Program-made: the position numbers and the translations under genes
In this document: piece by piece, positions 49,399-58,266 of the stretch
How positions within the stretch are numbered: position 1 is the stretch's first letter
Layout: each line of letters opens with the position of its first letter
Notes under the pieces: generated by a model
What the model was told of the DNA's origin: nothing
Database searches by the model: none
The model's input: the letters and a program-made list of their open reading frames with translations, nothing else
Source: Planococcus donghaensis MPA1U2
GTDB taxonomy: Bacteria; Bacillota; Bacilli; Bacillales_A; Planococcaceae
NCBI RefSeq assembly: GCF_000189395.1
Contig: NZ_AEPB01000039.1
Span: forward strand, 1 to 64,000
Direction: 5' to 3'
DNA: 64,000 bases

Positions 49399-51438
49399 GT
49401 GAAATTAAGAGATTATGCCATCATGGTAGCCGTTATCATGATTGTGGTGATGATGGTCATCCCTCTTCCGCCGCTCTTGTTAGATGTATTAATTATGATC
49501 AATATCAGTCTTGCCTTAACCATTCTATTGGTGGCAATGAATACAAAAGAACCGCTGCAATTTTCTATTTTCCCTACGTTACTATTGTTAACAACATTAT
49601 TCCGATTAGGATTAAACGTTTCAACGACTCGTTCGATTTTAACCAATCAAACAGGTGGGCAAGTGATTGAGACATTTGGTTCGTTTGTGGTCGGGGGAAG
49701 CGCCATTATTGGTATTTTGGTCTTCCTGATCTTAGTGATTATCCAGTTTCTTGTTATCACAAAAGGGTCTGAGCGAGTAGCCGAAGTTGCTGCACGTTTT
49801 ACGCTTGACTCGATGCCCGGTAAACAAATGAGTATTGATGCTGACCTTGGTGCGGGTATGATTTCGGACCAAGAAGCCAAAAATCGCCGTGAAAAAGTCG
49901 GCTCAGAAGCAGATTTCTACGGGGCTATGGACGGTGCTAGTAAATTTGTTAAAGGAGATGCCATTGCCGGTATCATTATTACTATCATAAATATTATTGG
50001 TGGTCTATTAATTGGTGTCATGGTCCATGGTTTGCCGTTTGCAGAAGCTGCTCAGTTGTTTGCATTGTTATCTATTGGAGATGGGTTAGTTTCACAAATT
50101 CCTGCGCTCTTGATTTCAACAGCGATGGGTATTGTTGTGACACGTGCCGTATCCGAAGGTAATTTAGGTTCAGATATTACAAAGCAACTTTTTGCATATC
50201 CAAAGATGTTGTACATTGTTGCCGGAACGTTAGTGATGTTTGCAGTCTTTACGCCAATTAGCCCGATGTTAGTAGGTCCGATTGCGGCCGTTATCGCTTA
50301 TGGCGCATTCCAAATGCAACGAACATTAAAGTCTGAAGAAAAACAAGAAGTTGAAATAGGCAAAGACGATAAAGAAATAGAAGGCATGAAAAGTCCTGAA
50401 AGCGTCATCGACTTGTTGCACGTAGATGCCATTGAATTTGAATTTGGTTACGGTCTTATCCCGATTGCGGATAAAAACCAAGGGGGCGATTTGCTCGATC
50501 GTGTCATTATGATTCGTCGTCAATGTGCGATGGAGTTAGGCATAGTTGTCCCAGTCATCCGAATTCGTGACAATATCCAATTGCAACCAAATGAATACGT
50601 TATTAAGATCAAAGGCAACCGGGTGGCATCAGGTGAAATTATGCTGGATCATTATTTAGCTATGAGCCCGGGTGTTGACGACGAATCAGTAGAAGGCATT
50701 GAAACGATTGAACCGGCCTTTGGTATGCCAGCGTTATGGGTGGATGAAGATATGAAAGAAGAAGCAGAAATGGCAGGTTACGCCATTGTCGATCCACCAT
50801 CTGTTGTGTCCACTCATTTAACTGAAGTGATCAAACGTCATGCTCATGAATTAATCGGCAGACAAGAAGTGAAATCACTCATTGAAAATATGCGCGAAAC
50901 CGCACCAGCGGTAGTCGAAGAATTGGTGCCAAACTTAATGACTATTGGCGAAGTGCAAAAAGTACTCATGAAGTTATTAAAAGAAAAAGTATCGATTCGC
51001 AATTTACTAGCGATTTTGGAAACACTAGCTGACTATTCCTCGCAGACAAAAGATCCCGATTTGTTGACCGAGTATGTTCGCCAAGCCTTATCCCGCCAAA
51101 TTACTTTGCAGTACGCAACACCGAAAGAACCGCTGCAAGTCATCACAGCAGGAGCAAGCTTAGAAAAGAAATTTGCTGATTCGGTGCATCGAACAGAACA
51201 AGGTAATTTCTTGTCTATTGATCCAGAATCTTCCCAAACGATTTTTCAGAGGATCACAGAACAAGCAGCACAGCTTCAGCAAAGTGGCGTTCAGCCAATT
51301 TTACTGACCTCTCCTGCAATTCGCATTTACATGAGGCAATTTGTTGAGCGTTTTGCACCGGACCTGCCCATCTTGTCCTATAATGAATTAGAACCGGAAA
51401 TCGAAATTCAAAGTGTTGGAGTGGTGAACATCTCATGA
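49399..51438 (+). CDS. flhA: flagellar export protein FlhA
   Basis: 679 residues: about eight membrane segments in the N-terminal half, the FHIPEP-type signature (RVAEVAARFTLDSMPGKQMSIDADL) and a large cytoplasmic C-terminal domain that docks chaperone-substrate complexes. GTG 49399 follows GGAGGGG. Confidence 0.97.
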   Translation: MKLRDYAIMVAVIMIVVMMVIPLPPLLLDVLIMINISLALTILLVAMNTKEPLQFSIFPTLLLLTTLFRLGLNVSTTRSILTNQTGGQVIETFGSFVVGGSAIIGILVFLILVIIQFLVITKGSERVAEVAARFTLDSMPGKQMSIDADLGAGMISDQEAKNRREKVGSEADFYGAMDGASKFVKGDAIAGIIITIINIIGGLLIGVMVHGLPFAEAAQLFALLSIGDGLVSQIPALLISTAMGIVVTRAVSEGNLGSDITKQLFAYPKMLYIVAGTLVMFAVFTPISPMLVGPIAAVIAYGAFQMQRTLKSEEKQEVEIGKDDKEIEGMKSPESVIDLLHVDAIEFEFGYGLIPIADKNQGGDLLDRVIMIRRQCAMELGIVVPVIRIRDNIQLQPNEYVIKIKGNRVASGEIMLDHYLAMSPGVDDESVEGIETIEPAFGMPALWVDEDMKEEAEMAGYAIVDPPSVVSTHLTEVIKRHAHELIGRQEVKSLIENMRETAPAVVEELVPNLMTIGEVQKVLMKLLKEKVSIRNLLAILETLADYSSQTKDPDLLTEYVRQALSRQITLQYATPKEPLQVITAGASLEKKFADSVHRTEQGNFLSIDPESSQTIFQRITEQAAQLQQSGVQPILLTSPAIRIYMRQFVERFAPDLPILSYNELEPEIEIQSVGVVNIS

Positions 51439-52544
51439 GATTAAAAACATATATCGTCAGCACAATGGCTGAAGCAATTCCGATGATCAAACGGGATTTG
51501 GGTGAGGACGCGTTAATACTAAATACAAAAAAGATCAAGACGGGTGGATTTTTAGGGCTTTTCAAAAAAAACAAGCTAGAAGTTACGGCTGCTATCGATC
51601 CAGGAGCAGCAAAAAAACGCAAACAGATTGAAGAAGTAGAAGCAGAACCCCCTACAGATTTAGACGTGCAACAAGATACCTCGGCTGACTTGATCAACGA
51701 ATTAAAGAACATTAAGCAGTTTATGGTGCACCAAATCAAACAAGAAAGCCTTCCAAAAGAGTTGCAAGTAGTGAAAGAGCGATTGACGCAACAAGAAGTT
51801 TCAGCTGATGTTCAAGAAAAATTAATTGAAAAGTTAATGACGAGAGACGAGTCGGAGACAGCGCCTGCTACAGAGAATACGTGGCAAGTAGCTCGCGAAA
51901 AGCTAATCAGCATGATCGTGGAAAACCAAACACATTCTACCGCTGAAAATCCAAGAATTACGTGCTTTATTGGGCCAACCGGTGTCGGAAAAACGACAAC
52001 AATTGCTAAAATTGCAGCGAGTCACACATTAAATAGCGATAAAAAAGTAGGATTGATAACAGCGGATACGTATCGTATCGCGGCTGTTGAGCAATTGAAA
52101 ACTTACGGTGGCATTTTGAATATCCCAGTCCAGGTGATTGAGTCATCAGCGGATTTAACAAAAGCAATTGAGGATTTCGAGGATTGTGACATTATTTTAA
52201 TTGATACTGCAGGACGCAATTATCAACAAACGGAATATGTCGAAGAGTTAAAGAATTTATTGCCGGCTGACAGCAATGTGCAAGTGCATTTAGTGCTCAG
52301 CCTTACCGCTAAATATGAAGACATGAAAAGAATTATAGACAACTTCCAATCGATTTCAACGAATGAGTTGCTACTAACAAAAAAAGACGAAACAGGCTCT
52401 TCGGGAGCCATATTGAACTTGATTTGTCATTACGATATTCCAATCCGTTATATTGCGAATGGACAAAATGTGCCAGATGATTTATTGGCACTCACTCCTG
52501 AATTGGTAGCGGATTTTGTCATGGGGGAAGAAAATCATGCTTGA
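51435..52544 (+). CDS. flhF: SRP-type GTPase FlhF
   Basis: 369 residues: a basic N-terminal part (MRLKTYIVSTMAEAIPMIKRDLGEDALIL), and an NG GTPase domain with P-loop GPTGVGKTTTIAKIA, DTYRIAAVEQLKTY and DTAGRNY. FlhF sets the position of the basal body. The start overlaps flhA by ATGA. Confidence 0.96.
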   Translation: MRLKTYIVSTMAEAIPMIKRDLGEDALILNTKKIKTGGFLGLFKKNKLEVTAAIDPGAAKKRKQIEEVEAEPPTDLDVQQDTSADLINELKNIKQFMVHQIKQESLPKELQVVKERLTQQEVSADVQEKLIEKLMTRDESETAPATENTWQVAREKLISMIVENQTHSTAENPRITCFIGPTGVGKTTTIAKIAASHTLNSDKKVGLITADTYRIAAVEQLKTYGGILNIPVQVIESSADLTKAIEDFEDCDIILIDTAGRNYQQTEYVEELKNLLPADSNVQVHLVLSLTAKYEDMKRIIDNFQSISTNELLLTKKDETGSSGAILNLICHYDIPIRYIANGQNVPDDLLALTPELVADFVMGEENHA

Positions 52545-53406
52545 CCAAGTGAGCCAGTTAAGAGAAAAAATGCTGAAGAAGAAGTCTGGAGTCCTTGATT
52601 TAAAACCCATAAAGAAAACAAGAGTATTAGCGGTTACGAGTGGCAAAGGCGGAGTGGGGAAAACCAATTTCGCGCTAAACTTTGGTTTAAGTCTCGTAGA
52701 ACAAAATAAAAAAGTATTGATTTTTGATGTGGATCTTGGCTTTGCCAATATTGATGTGTTGCTCGGGCAAATGCCACGGGAAACCATTGCTACCATGATT
52801 GAAAAAGATTTAACGGTTTACGACATCATTGAAGAAGGACCGAATGGCTTGCTGTTTATTTCCGGCGGCAACGGCTTTAATGAGTTGTTTCGAATGGACG
52901 ACTTGAAACTTAAAAAGTTTTTCCAAGAATTAGGGACGCTTCAAGGTCAAGTTGATTACATCATATTGGATACAGGTGCAGGGTTGTCTTATGAGAACCT
53001 TCGATATATTTTGGCTGCGGATGATGTGATTTTGGTAACAACTCCTGAGCCAACCTCGATTACAGACGCTTATTCGATTGTAAAAATGGTCCATGGAAAA
53101 GATCCCAATGTTCACATGAAGTTAGTGGTAAATCAATGCGTTAGTTTGAAAGAAGGACAGCGAACAGCTGCCAACTTCAAGCAAGCAGCTGAGCAGTTTT
53201 TAGGAAAAGAAATTGGAACCTTAGGATCTATTCCTAACGATTCCCACATTCCAGAAGCAGTGAAAAAGCAGCAGCCGCTCATGTTGGCCTATCCATCTAG
53301 TGAATCGGCCATAGCCATTCGCCAAATGACCGGGGAATTTCTACAACTCCGGATGCCTTATAAATTAGGTCTTAAAGGATTTATCATGAAAATGTTATTT
53401 AAATAA
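52537..53406 (+). CDS. flhG: MinD-like ATPase FlhG (YlxH)
   Basis: 289 residues, ParA/MinD family: deviant Walker A TSGKGGVGKTNFALNF, FDVDLGFANID and LDTGAG. N-terminal LDQVSQLREKM contains the DQAxxLR-type helix that stimulates FlhF. Controls flagellar number and placement. ATG 52537 follows GGGGGAAG and overlaps flhF by 8 bp. In B. subtilis cheB comes next; here sigD does. Confidence 0.95.
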   Translation: MLDQVSQLREKMLKKKSGVLDLKPIKKTRVLAVTSGKGGVGKTNFALNFGLSLVEQNKKVLIFDVDLGFANIDVLLGQMPRETIATMIEKDLTVYDIIEEGPNGLLFISGGNGFNELFRMDDLKLKKFFQELGTLQGQVDYIILDTGAGLSYENLRYILAADDVILVTTPEPTSITDAYSIVKMVHGKDPNVHMKLVVNQCVSLKEGQRTAANFKQAAEQFLGKEIGTLGSIPNDSHIPEAVKKQQPLMLAYPSSESAIAIRQMTGEFLQLRMPYKLGLKGFIMKMLFK

Positions 53407-53441
53407 TAGCGGCTTCCCGCTTGGAAATGGTGGTGAAAATC

Positions 53442-54200
53442 ATGCTGAATCATAAATTATCAAAAGAAGAGCTCGTTTGTTGGAGTGACTGGCAACAACA
53501 CCGTGACCCAGATGCTGGTGAATACCTAGTGGAACAGTATCTTCCTTTGGTCGATTACGTGATTCAACGATTCATGATCAGTTTGCCCAAGACTGTCGAA
53601 AAAGATGACGTTCGCAGTTATGCTTATGAGGGATTGCTTGATGCTCTCAGCAAATTCAATATTGAGAGAGACTTGAAATTTGAAACTTATGCTTCTTGGC
53701 GGATTAAAGGGGCCATCATTGATGGACTCCGCCAAAGTGATTGGCTCCCGAGGTCTGTTAGAGACAAAGTGAAAAAAATTGAAAAAGCCTTTCTGTTATT
53801 AGAGCAGCAAAGTGGCGTCTCGGTTTCGGATGAAGAAGTGAGTTCTTATTTAGGAATTACGAAAGCAGAGCTCAATAAAACCGTTTCTGAAGCGGCTTTA
53901 TCAACAATGATATCAATGGACGATGACAATTTCGAAGAACAAGGAAAGCTTGTAAATTACCATGTAGATTCACCAGAGCGACACTTATCAGAACAAATGA
54001 GAAAAGAGTCGTTGGTACGTGCGATTGAACGACTTCCTGAAAAAGAAAAAATTACAGTGTCCTTGTGTTATTTTGAAGAAATGAAGTTAACTGAAATCGC
54101 TGAAATTCTAAATGTTAGCGTCTCTAGAGTGTCTCAGCTTCACTCAAAAGCAATGCTTCGATTACACGCTTCAATTTTATCTGTACATGACAATTACTAA
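53442..54200 (+). CDS. sigD: flagellar sigma factor SigD (FliA type)
   Basis: 252 residues: regions 2 (PLVDYVIQRFMISLP ... YEGLLDALSKFNIERDLKFETYASWRIKGAIIDGLRQSDWLPR), 3 (SDEEVSSYLGI) and 4 (LPEKEKITVSLCYFEEMKLTEIAEILNVSVSRVSQLHSKAM). Reads the TAAA-N15-GCCGATAT promoters seen before hag, flaG and yvyF; held by FlgM. ATG 53442 is preferred, with GGTGGTG upstream. It follows flhG after 35 bp; the five che genes found between them in B. subtilis are absent. Confidence 0.96.
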   Translation: MLNHKLSKEELVCWSDWQQHRDPDAGEYLVEQYLPLVDYVIQRFMISLPKTVEKDDVRSYAYEGLLDALSKFNIERDLKFETYASWRIKGAIIDGLRQSDWLPRSVRDKVKKIEKAFLLLEQQSGVSVSDEEVSSYLGITKAELNKTVSEAALSTMISMDDDNFEEQGKLVNYHVDSPERHLSEQMRKESLVRAIERLPEKEKITVSLCYFEEMKLTEIAEILNVSVSRVSQLHSKAMLRLHASILSVHDNY

Positions 54201-54230
54201 AAGTAAAAAAACAGATTGGAGGCCAAAGTG

Positions 54231-54668
54231 ATGACAATGGAATATTTATTAATTGCTGCGAGTATTTTTCTGTTGTTGCTAAATCTCTTGTTGATGCTGA
54301 CAGTCAAAAGTAAGAGAAATGATGAGGGCTCAGATGGAGTCTATGAAAGCATGGCCAATTTTGTAACGCAACTCGAAGAAGAAAACAATGAACTTTACGA
54401 TAAATTAACCACCTATATAAAAAATAGTGAAATGCAACTATCAGAACGGATCAAGCAATTGGAAAAAAGAGAAGTATCAACATTTCTTGAAAAAGCCATG
54501 CCTTATGAAACTTCTATAGAAATAGAGAAAATTATGCAACTTTCCAAACAAGGATTTTCTCCTAAGCAAATTGCTAAGGTGCTACAAATCGATTATGGCA
54601 AAGTAGATCTTATTGTTCATATGAATAGCATGAAGCGAAGCAACTCCAAAGGGAACGGGGTGTTGTAA
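54231..54668 (+). CDS. swrB: SwrB-like membrane protein
   Basis: 145 residues: N-terminal membrane helix (YLLIAASIFLLLLNLLLMLTV), coiled coil (about 45-85), and a C-terminal helix-turn-helix-like segment (KIMQLSKQGFSPKQIAKVLQIDYGKVDLIVHM). Topology and the place after sigD match SwrB of B. subtilis, which promotes basal-body completion and SigD activity. ATG 54231 follows TTGGAGG; identity rests mainly on layout. Confidence 0.75.
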   Translation: MTMEYLLIAASIFLLLLNLLLMLTVKSKRNDEGSDGVYESMANFVTQLEEENNELYDKLTTYIKNSEMQLSERIKQLEKREVSTFLEKAMPYETSIEIEKIMQLSKQGFSPKQIAKVLQIDYGKVDLIVHMNSMKRSNSKGNGVL

Positions 54669-55106
54669 TTGCGCATTGATAGCCAAACGACTATTCAGAA
54701 TGACAGGGTATCTAAACAATTAACCAATAGCAAAACGAACACCCCTTTTGCCTCAGCTATGAACAAGTCTCAATCAAAATTACATCACGACTCATTAAAT
54801 CGGTTAATGGAACATGTAGACAAACAAGGACAAAAGCTAGCAAATCAGCGGACCTTTGAAAATTTGGTTAGTTACAAACAAGCGGTAAAGAAATTTGTTA
54901 GTGAATCGGTTCAATATGGCCTGCATCTATCAGATGAACAAAGTTTTACTTCAGACGGTAGTATAAAGCCGCAACAAATTGTGAAAATTATCGATAAAAA
55001 ACTAATTGAAATTCAAGACCAAATATTGGATAATGAAAAAGAAGGTATCAGTACTTTAGATCTAGTTGGTGAAATCAAAGGGTTGCTCATTAACTTATAC
55101 ATGTGA
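54669..55106 (+). CDS. YaaR family (DUF327) protein
   Basis: 145 residues: disordered N terminus, then the helical DUF327 domain (LNRLMEHVDKQGQKLANQRTFENLVSYKQAVKKFVSESVQYG ... IKGLLINLYM). The function of the family is unknown. Here it is part of the flagellar operon: TTG 54669 directly follows the swrB-like stop, which hints at a motility role. Confidence 0.85.
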   Translation: MRIDSQTTIQNDRVSKQLTNSKTNTPFASAMNKSQSKLHHDSLNRLMEHVDKQGQKLANQRTFENLVSYKQAVKKFVSESVQYGLHLSDEQSFTSDGSIKPQQIVKIIDKKLIEIQDQILDNEKEGISTLDLVGEIKGLLINLYM

Positions 55107-55126
55107 GTAAGGATGGAGAGGGCGAA

Positions 55127-55477
55127 ATGTCAGAAAATCGTCGTGAATTTTTTCGAGTTAGTTTCAATCAAGCTTTGAGTGGAAAAGTTTCAGTGTATGG
55201 AGGCAGTTTTTTACCGATTCAAATTTATGATGTAAGTGCAGGGGGCCTAGTATTTTCTTCCCCCCTCAATCTCCCAATAGGAGAAAGCGTGTCTTGTAGC
55301 TTTGAATTATTAGAGAAAGACTTTTTACTTGAAGGAGCTATTGTGCGAAAAGCAACAGGAGTAGATGTAGTGGAATGCGGAGTAGAATTTTCTGTAAGCC
55401 AAGGAGCATCTTCGGAATTATTCAAGCAACTAAACTACTATCAAATTCGTCAGCGCAAAAGTTTATTGGAGGATTAA
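55127..55477 (+). CDS. PilZ domain protein (cyclic di-GMP binding)
   Basis: 116 residues, a single PilZ domain: the RREFFRVSF segment supplies the RxxxR motif and DVSAGG the DxSxxG motif, the two elements that bind cyclic di-GMP. Last gene of the fla operon, so it may act like YcgR/MotI or FlrA-type brakes on motility. GGAGAGGG lies 5 nt before ATG 55127; GTG 55103 is a less likely start. Confidence 0.88.
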   Translation: MSENRREFFRVSFNQALSGKVSVYGGSFLPIQIYDVSAGGLVFSSPLNLPIGESVSCSFELLEKDFLLEGAIVRKATGVDVVECGVEFSVSQGASSELFKQLNYYQIRQRKSLLED

Positions 55478-55489
55478 CTTCACCCCCTC

Positions 55490-55523
55490 AAAAAAGAGCA
55501 GGCCATGTGCCTGTTCTTTTTTG
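55490..55523 (+). terminator. terminator of the fla operon
   Basis: Stem AAAAAAGAGCAGGC/GCCTGTTCTTTTTT (one G-U pair) with a 5-nt loop, 12 bp after the PilZ gene. Confidence 0.93.
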
Positions 55524-55622
55524 TTTCGTAAAATTAGATAGAAAGTGGTTTTACTTGCGAGAAGGAATTTCTAAAGAAAAAATAGAAGTAATAGCCAAGC
55601 GAATAAGAAGAAGAAGGTGGAT

Positions 55623-56387
55623 ATGATAGAAGCACCAGCAGCAATTCTTACGGTATGGCACCAGTTTGATGGCTTTCCAATGGAGACGTTGACCAAGACT
55701 TGGTACTACCAGCGCTCAGGCAAAAATAAGCAACGTAGCGTGGAACAAATGCAGGCACATTACCATCAGTACAAGATCACAGGAAATTGTTTTGATTTGG
55801 CGATTTGGTTGCTGTCAGCTTTTGATGAGGCAGGGATCAAAGCGTATCCAATAGGCAGCCACTTGAAAACAGAACAAGCTCATGCAGCCATACTAGCTGA
55901 AGATCAGTCTGGTCGGAGATTTTTATGTGATTTGGGGGACCAGTGGATTCAACCGATTTTAATCGACTTTACGAGTACAGCGTTTGATAGCAATAAACAG
56001 ACGGGTTTTTTCCCGGGAGCGGAAGTGCAAGTACGGCCGGTTGAAAAAGGGTTTGAGATTGTGTATTTTCGACCGAATGGCAAAAAGTCCAGTCAAGTTT
56101 ATATGACAGAACCTATTGAACGTGAATACTTTTGGGAAGCAGCCGAATATTCTCAACACCATATCCGTCCGGAGCCGCTGGTGGAAGTTCGGTTACAGGT
56201 TAAAGATGAAACCGTCCACTGGGAATTTGATAATTGGCATAGCTTTTGGAGTACGAAAACAGGGCTGTATCGGGATTCAAATGTTGAAACCTTACAAGAT
56301 TGGGTAGCAAGAATTCATGAAAAAACACAGTATGAAAAAGAATTTTTACTAGAAGCTTTAAGTTACTATAAAGATTTAAAAAAATGA
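55623..56387 (+). CDS. arylamine N-acetyltransferase-like / transglutaminase-fold protein
   Basis: 254 residues. A Cys-His-Asp triad is visible in GNCFDLA, AHAAILAED and LCDLGDQW, in the order and spacing of the NAT/transglutaminase superfamily (about residues 57, 90 and 105). Overall similarity to known arylamine N-acetyltransferases is loose, so substrate is unknown. ATG 55623 follows AAGAAGG. It lies outside the fla operon, after its terminator. Confidence 0.6.
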   Translation: MIEAPAAILTVWHQFDGFPMETLTKTWYYQRSGKNKQRSVEQMQAHYHQYKITGNCFDLAIWLLSAFDEAGIKAYPIGSHLKTEQAHAAILAEDQSGRRFLCDLGDQWIQPILIDFTSTAFDSNKQTGFFPGAEVQVRPVEKGFEIVYFRPNGKKSSQVYMTEPIEREYFWEAAEYSQHHIRPEPLVEVRLQVKDETVHWEFDNWHSFWSTKTGLYRDSNVETLQDWVARIHEKTQYEKEFLLEALSYYKDLKK

Positions 56388-56434
56388 ATAATAGTATCGA
56401 TAAGCTGCAATAAAAAAGGGCAGGTGACATATGT

Positions 56435-56899
56435 ATGGAACTTAAAACACAATTGCAGTTTGAACTGACAGAGTTTGCAGACAATCGAGGAGAAGAACGA
56501 ATACCGGCTCGTGGCAATTATGATTATTGGCTCTTATTAATGGAGTATTTTTTAGCCAAATCCGATAGTTTTGAAATTCATTGTTGGAATGACGAAGTGG
56601 TCGCCATTGAAGAGTTTACGTCAAATGTGCCGGGATTGTTCGAACTTACAGAAAAAAATGGCATGACAATTTTTACAGGTTTACTAACCGTAGAAATCGC
56701 TGAATTTTTGATCACGCGACCAGTGAATGCAGGAAAAAGACTACCGTGGTTTTCCGTGTTTTTAAGTAATGGAGAACAACATGTTTTTTCTTCAGAGCAT
56801 TGGGGAACTGAATTTTTTGTTCCGGATGTAACGGAAGAAGATTTGTTGTTTATTAAACATGTTGCACCTGATGGTACTCTTTTTAATCAATATACTTAA
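56435..56899 (+). CDS. hypothetical protein
   Basis: 154 residues, acidic, soluble, rich in aromatic residues (NYDYWLLLMEYFLAKSDSFEIHCW; PWFSVFLSNGEQHVFSSEHWGTEFFVP). No signal peptide, membrane helix or motif that I recognise. ATG 56435 follows GGGCAGGTGA. It precedes a broken Nudix gene by about 25 bp. Confidence 0.65.
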   Translation: MELKTQLQFELTEFADNRGEERIPARGNYDYWLLLMEYFLAKSDSFEIHCWNDEVVAIEEFTSNVPGLFELTEKNGMTIFTGLLTVEIAEFLITRPVNAGKRLPWFSVFLSNGEQHVFSSEHWGTEFFVPDVTEEDLLFIKHVAPDGTLFNQYT

Positions 56900-56924
56900 T
56901 ATTATGGAAAATGAGGCAATAAAA

Positions 56925-57474
56925 ATGGAAACAGAACAGTTACGTGTTTACGATGAACACCGAGTAGCACAAGGCGTAGCGAGTCGACAGACGGTTCATG
57001 AACAAGGTTACTGGCATGAAACTTTTCATTGTTGGGTAGTTAGCCGCGAGACATTTGTTAGCAGATGAAACCGTTCAAGACGGGGTTCGAGAAGTGCGTG
57101 AAGAACTTGGACTCAGAGTGGAGTTTAACGAACTCATCCCTCTTGGCACCGTTAAAGATCAACTCCTCATCGGTAATTTCAACGACAATGAGCACTGTCA
57201 TTGCTTTTTATATCGCAAAAAAGACAACTATGACGAAACGTTCGAGTTACAAAAAGAAGAAGTTTCGGGTATAGCAAAAGTTGATTTTAGAGAATTAGCT
57301 GCGTTAGTTTCAGGTGGGAAAACAAAAATAGAAGTGGAAGGATTTTTGTCGACGCTCGAAGATAGACAGTATTTTAGGAAAGAGATTGGCTTAACGGATT
57401 TGGTGCCCCATAGCAGTCTTTACTGGCAGATTATTATTGAGCAAATCGAGCTAGTATTAATCCAAAGGTCTTGA
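56925..57474 (+). pseudogene. broken Nudix hydrolase (internal deletion and frameshift)
   Basis: The 5' part from ATG 56925 reads METEQLRVYDEHR...HEQGYWHETFHCWVVSRE, the usual start of isopentenyl-diphosphate-isomerase-like Nudix proteins. The frame then shifts: from about 57050 another frame reads HLLADETVQDGVREVREELGLRVEF, the second half of the Nudix box, and continues to 57474. The expected strand between WVV and the G of the box (about 30 residues) is missing, so a deletion joined the two parts out of frame. The Nudix box lacks its first Gly and the product cannot be functional as drawn. Confidence 0.8.
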
Positions 57475-57583
57475 CGAATAAACCTCTTGATAGGTTGTAC
57501 CCACTTATAGAAAGGGGGTATTGAGACGAATTTGATTCACCACTTTCATTTCCTGAAATACGCCTACCTATATTGGCTCTAGC

Positions 57584-57680
57584 GATGGCGCGCCCATGGG
57601 GTAGACGGAGCAAAAAGACAGGCGGTTTTCCTGGCTTTTTGCGGGAGTCATCCCCAAAGCGACCAGCGCGGTTTTACTAT
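57584..57680 (+). repeat. structured intergenic repeat R3, copy b
   Basis: About 97 bp: GGCGCGCCCATGGGG ... CATCCCCAAAGCG frame an inner hairpin CAAAAAG.CAGG/CCTG.CTTTTTG. Related to 26101 and 60062. Short similar hairpins, ACCTCTTGATAGGT at 57483 and ACCTCTTAATAGGT at 57723, lie on either side. Confidence 0.72.
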
Positions 57681-57716
57681 CTCACATTATACAAGCAGAC
57701 TTCATCTACAGTCTTA

Positions 57717-57752
57717 GGGCATAACCTCTTAATAGGTTATGCCCTTTTATCT
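57717..57752. terminator. terminator after DUF3899 gene / R3b
   Basis: Stem GGGCATAACCT/AGGTTATGCCC with a 6-nt loop and TTTTAT; ends the minus-strand gene at 57759 and can act in both directions. Confidence 0.85.
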
Positions 57753-57758
57753 AGCCAA

Positions 57759-58130
57759 TTAACTCAAAAAATACATAGCAGAAGAAATCAGTAAGCTACC
57801 GATGCAAAAGAACAAGCCAATTTGTAGAAAAGATGTGCGGTGAGGAAATTCTCTGCGAAAACTTACGGATTCCAACGAACGTTTTTCGCTTTCACGGATA
57901 AGCTGATCTTTTTTATTTGTTTTTGCAAAAAAGTTTCGAGTGCTTTTTAAGAACGCTGTAAAAAACTGACCTTCGATCAATATCATCACTGAATAAATCA
58001 TGATTAGTAAAAGTCCGATGAGAAATAAAGCGTCAAACCAAGCTGCAAGAGTCCACTGCTTATATAGAAGGAAAGATAAAACGAGCGAAATGCTCAGCGA
58101 AATAAGAAATAAAATAAGCTTAAAATTCAT
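57759..58130 (-). CDS. DUF3899 family membrane protein
   Basis: 123 residues with three hydrophobic segments: FKLILFLISLSISLVLSFLL, WFDALFLIGLLLIMIYSVMI and a C-terminal FLQIGLFFCIGSLLISSAMYF. It resembles the small DUF3899 family of Bacillales, function unknown. The start has AAAGGAAT upstream on the minus strand. Divergent from oppA. Confidence 0.7.
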   Translation of the reverse strand: MNFKLILFLISLSISLVLSFLLYKQWTLAAWFDALFLIGLLLIMIYSVMILIEGQFFTAFLKSTRNFFAKTNKKDQLIRESEKRSLESVSFRREFPHRTSFLQIGLFFCIGSLLISSAMYFLS

Positions 58131-58266
58131 GTTATGTATTCCTTTCTGTACTCAATTAAAGATTACCATGCATTATATATATTTGAAAATTTAAACATCT
58201 TGTTGCCTAATTATAAAATAACAATTATGATTAAAAAGAATTATCAAACTAATTGGGGGTAGGAAT

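Noticed and set aside
55375-55626. 83-codon frame after the PilZ gene
   Set aside because: Overlaps the PilZ gene and the operon terminator; no ribosome site.
57573-57794. 73-codon frame in the repeat region
   Set aside because: Reads through repeat R3b and a terminator.
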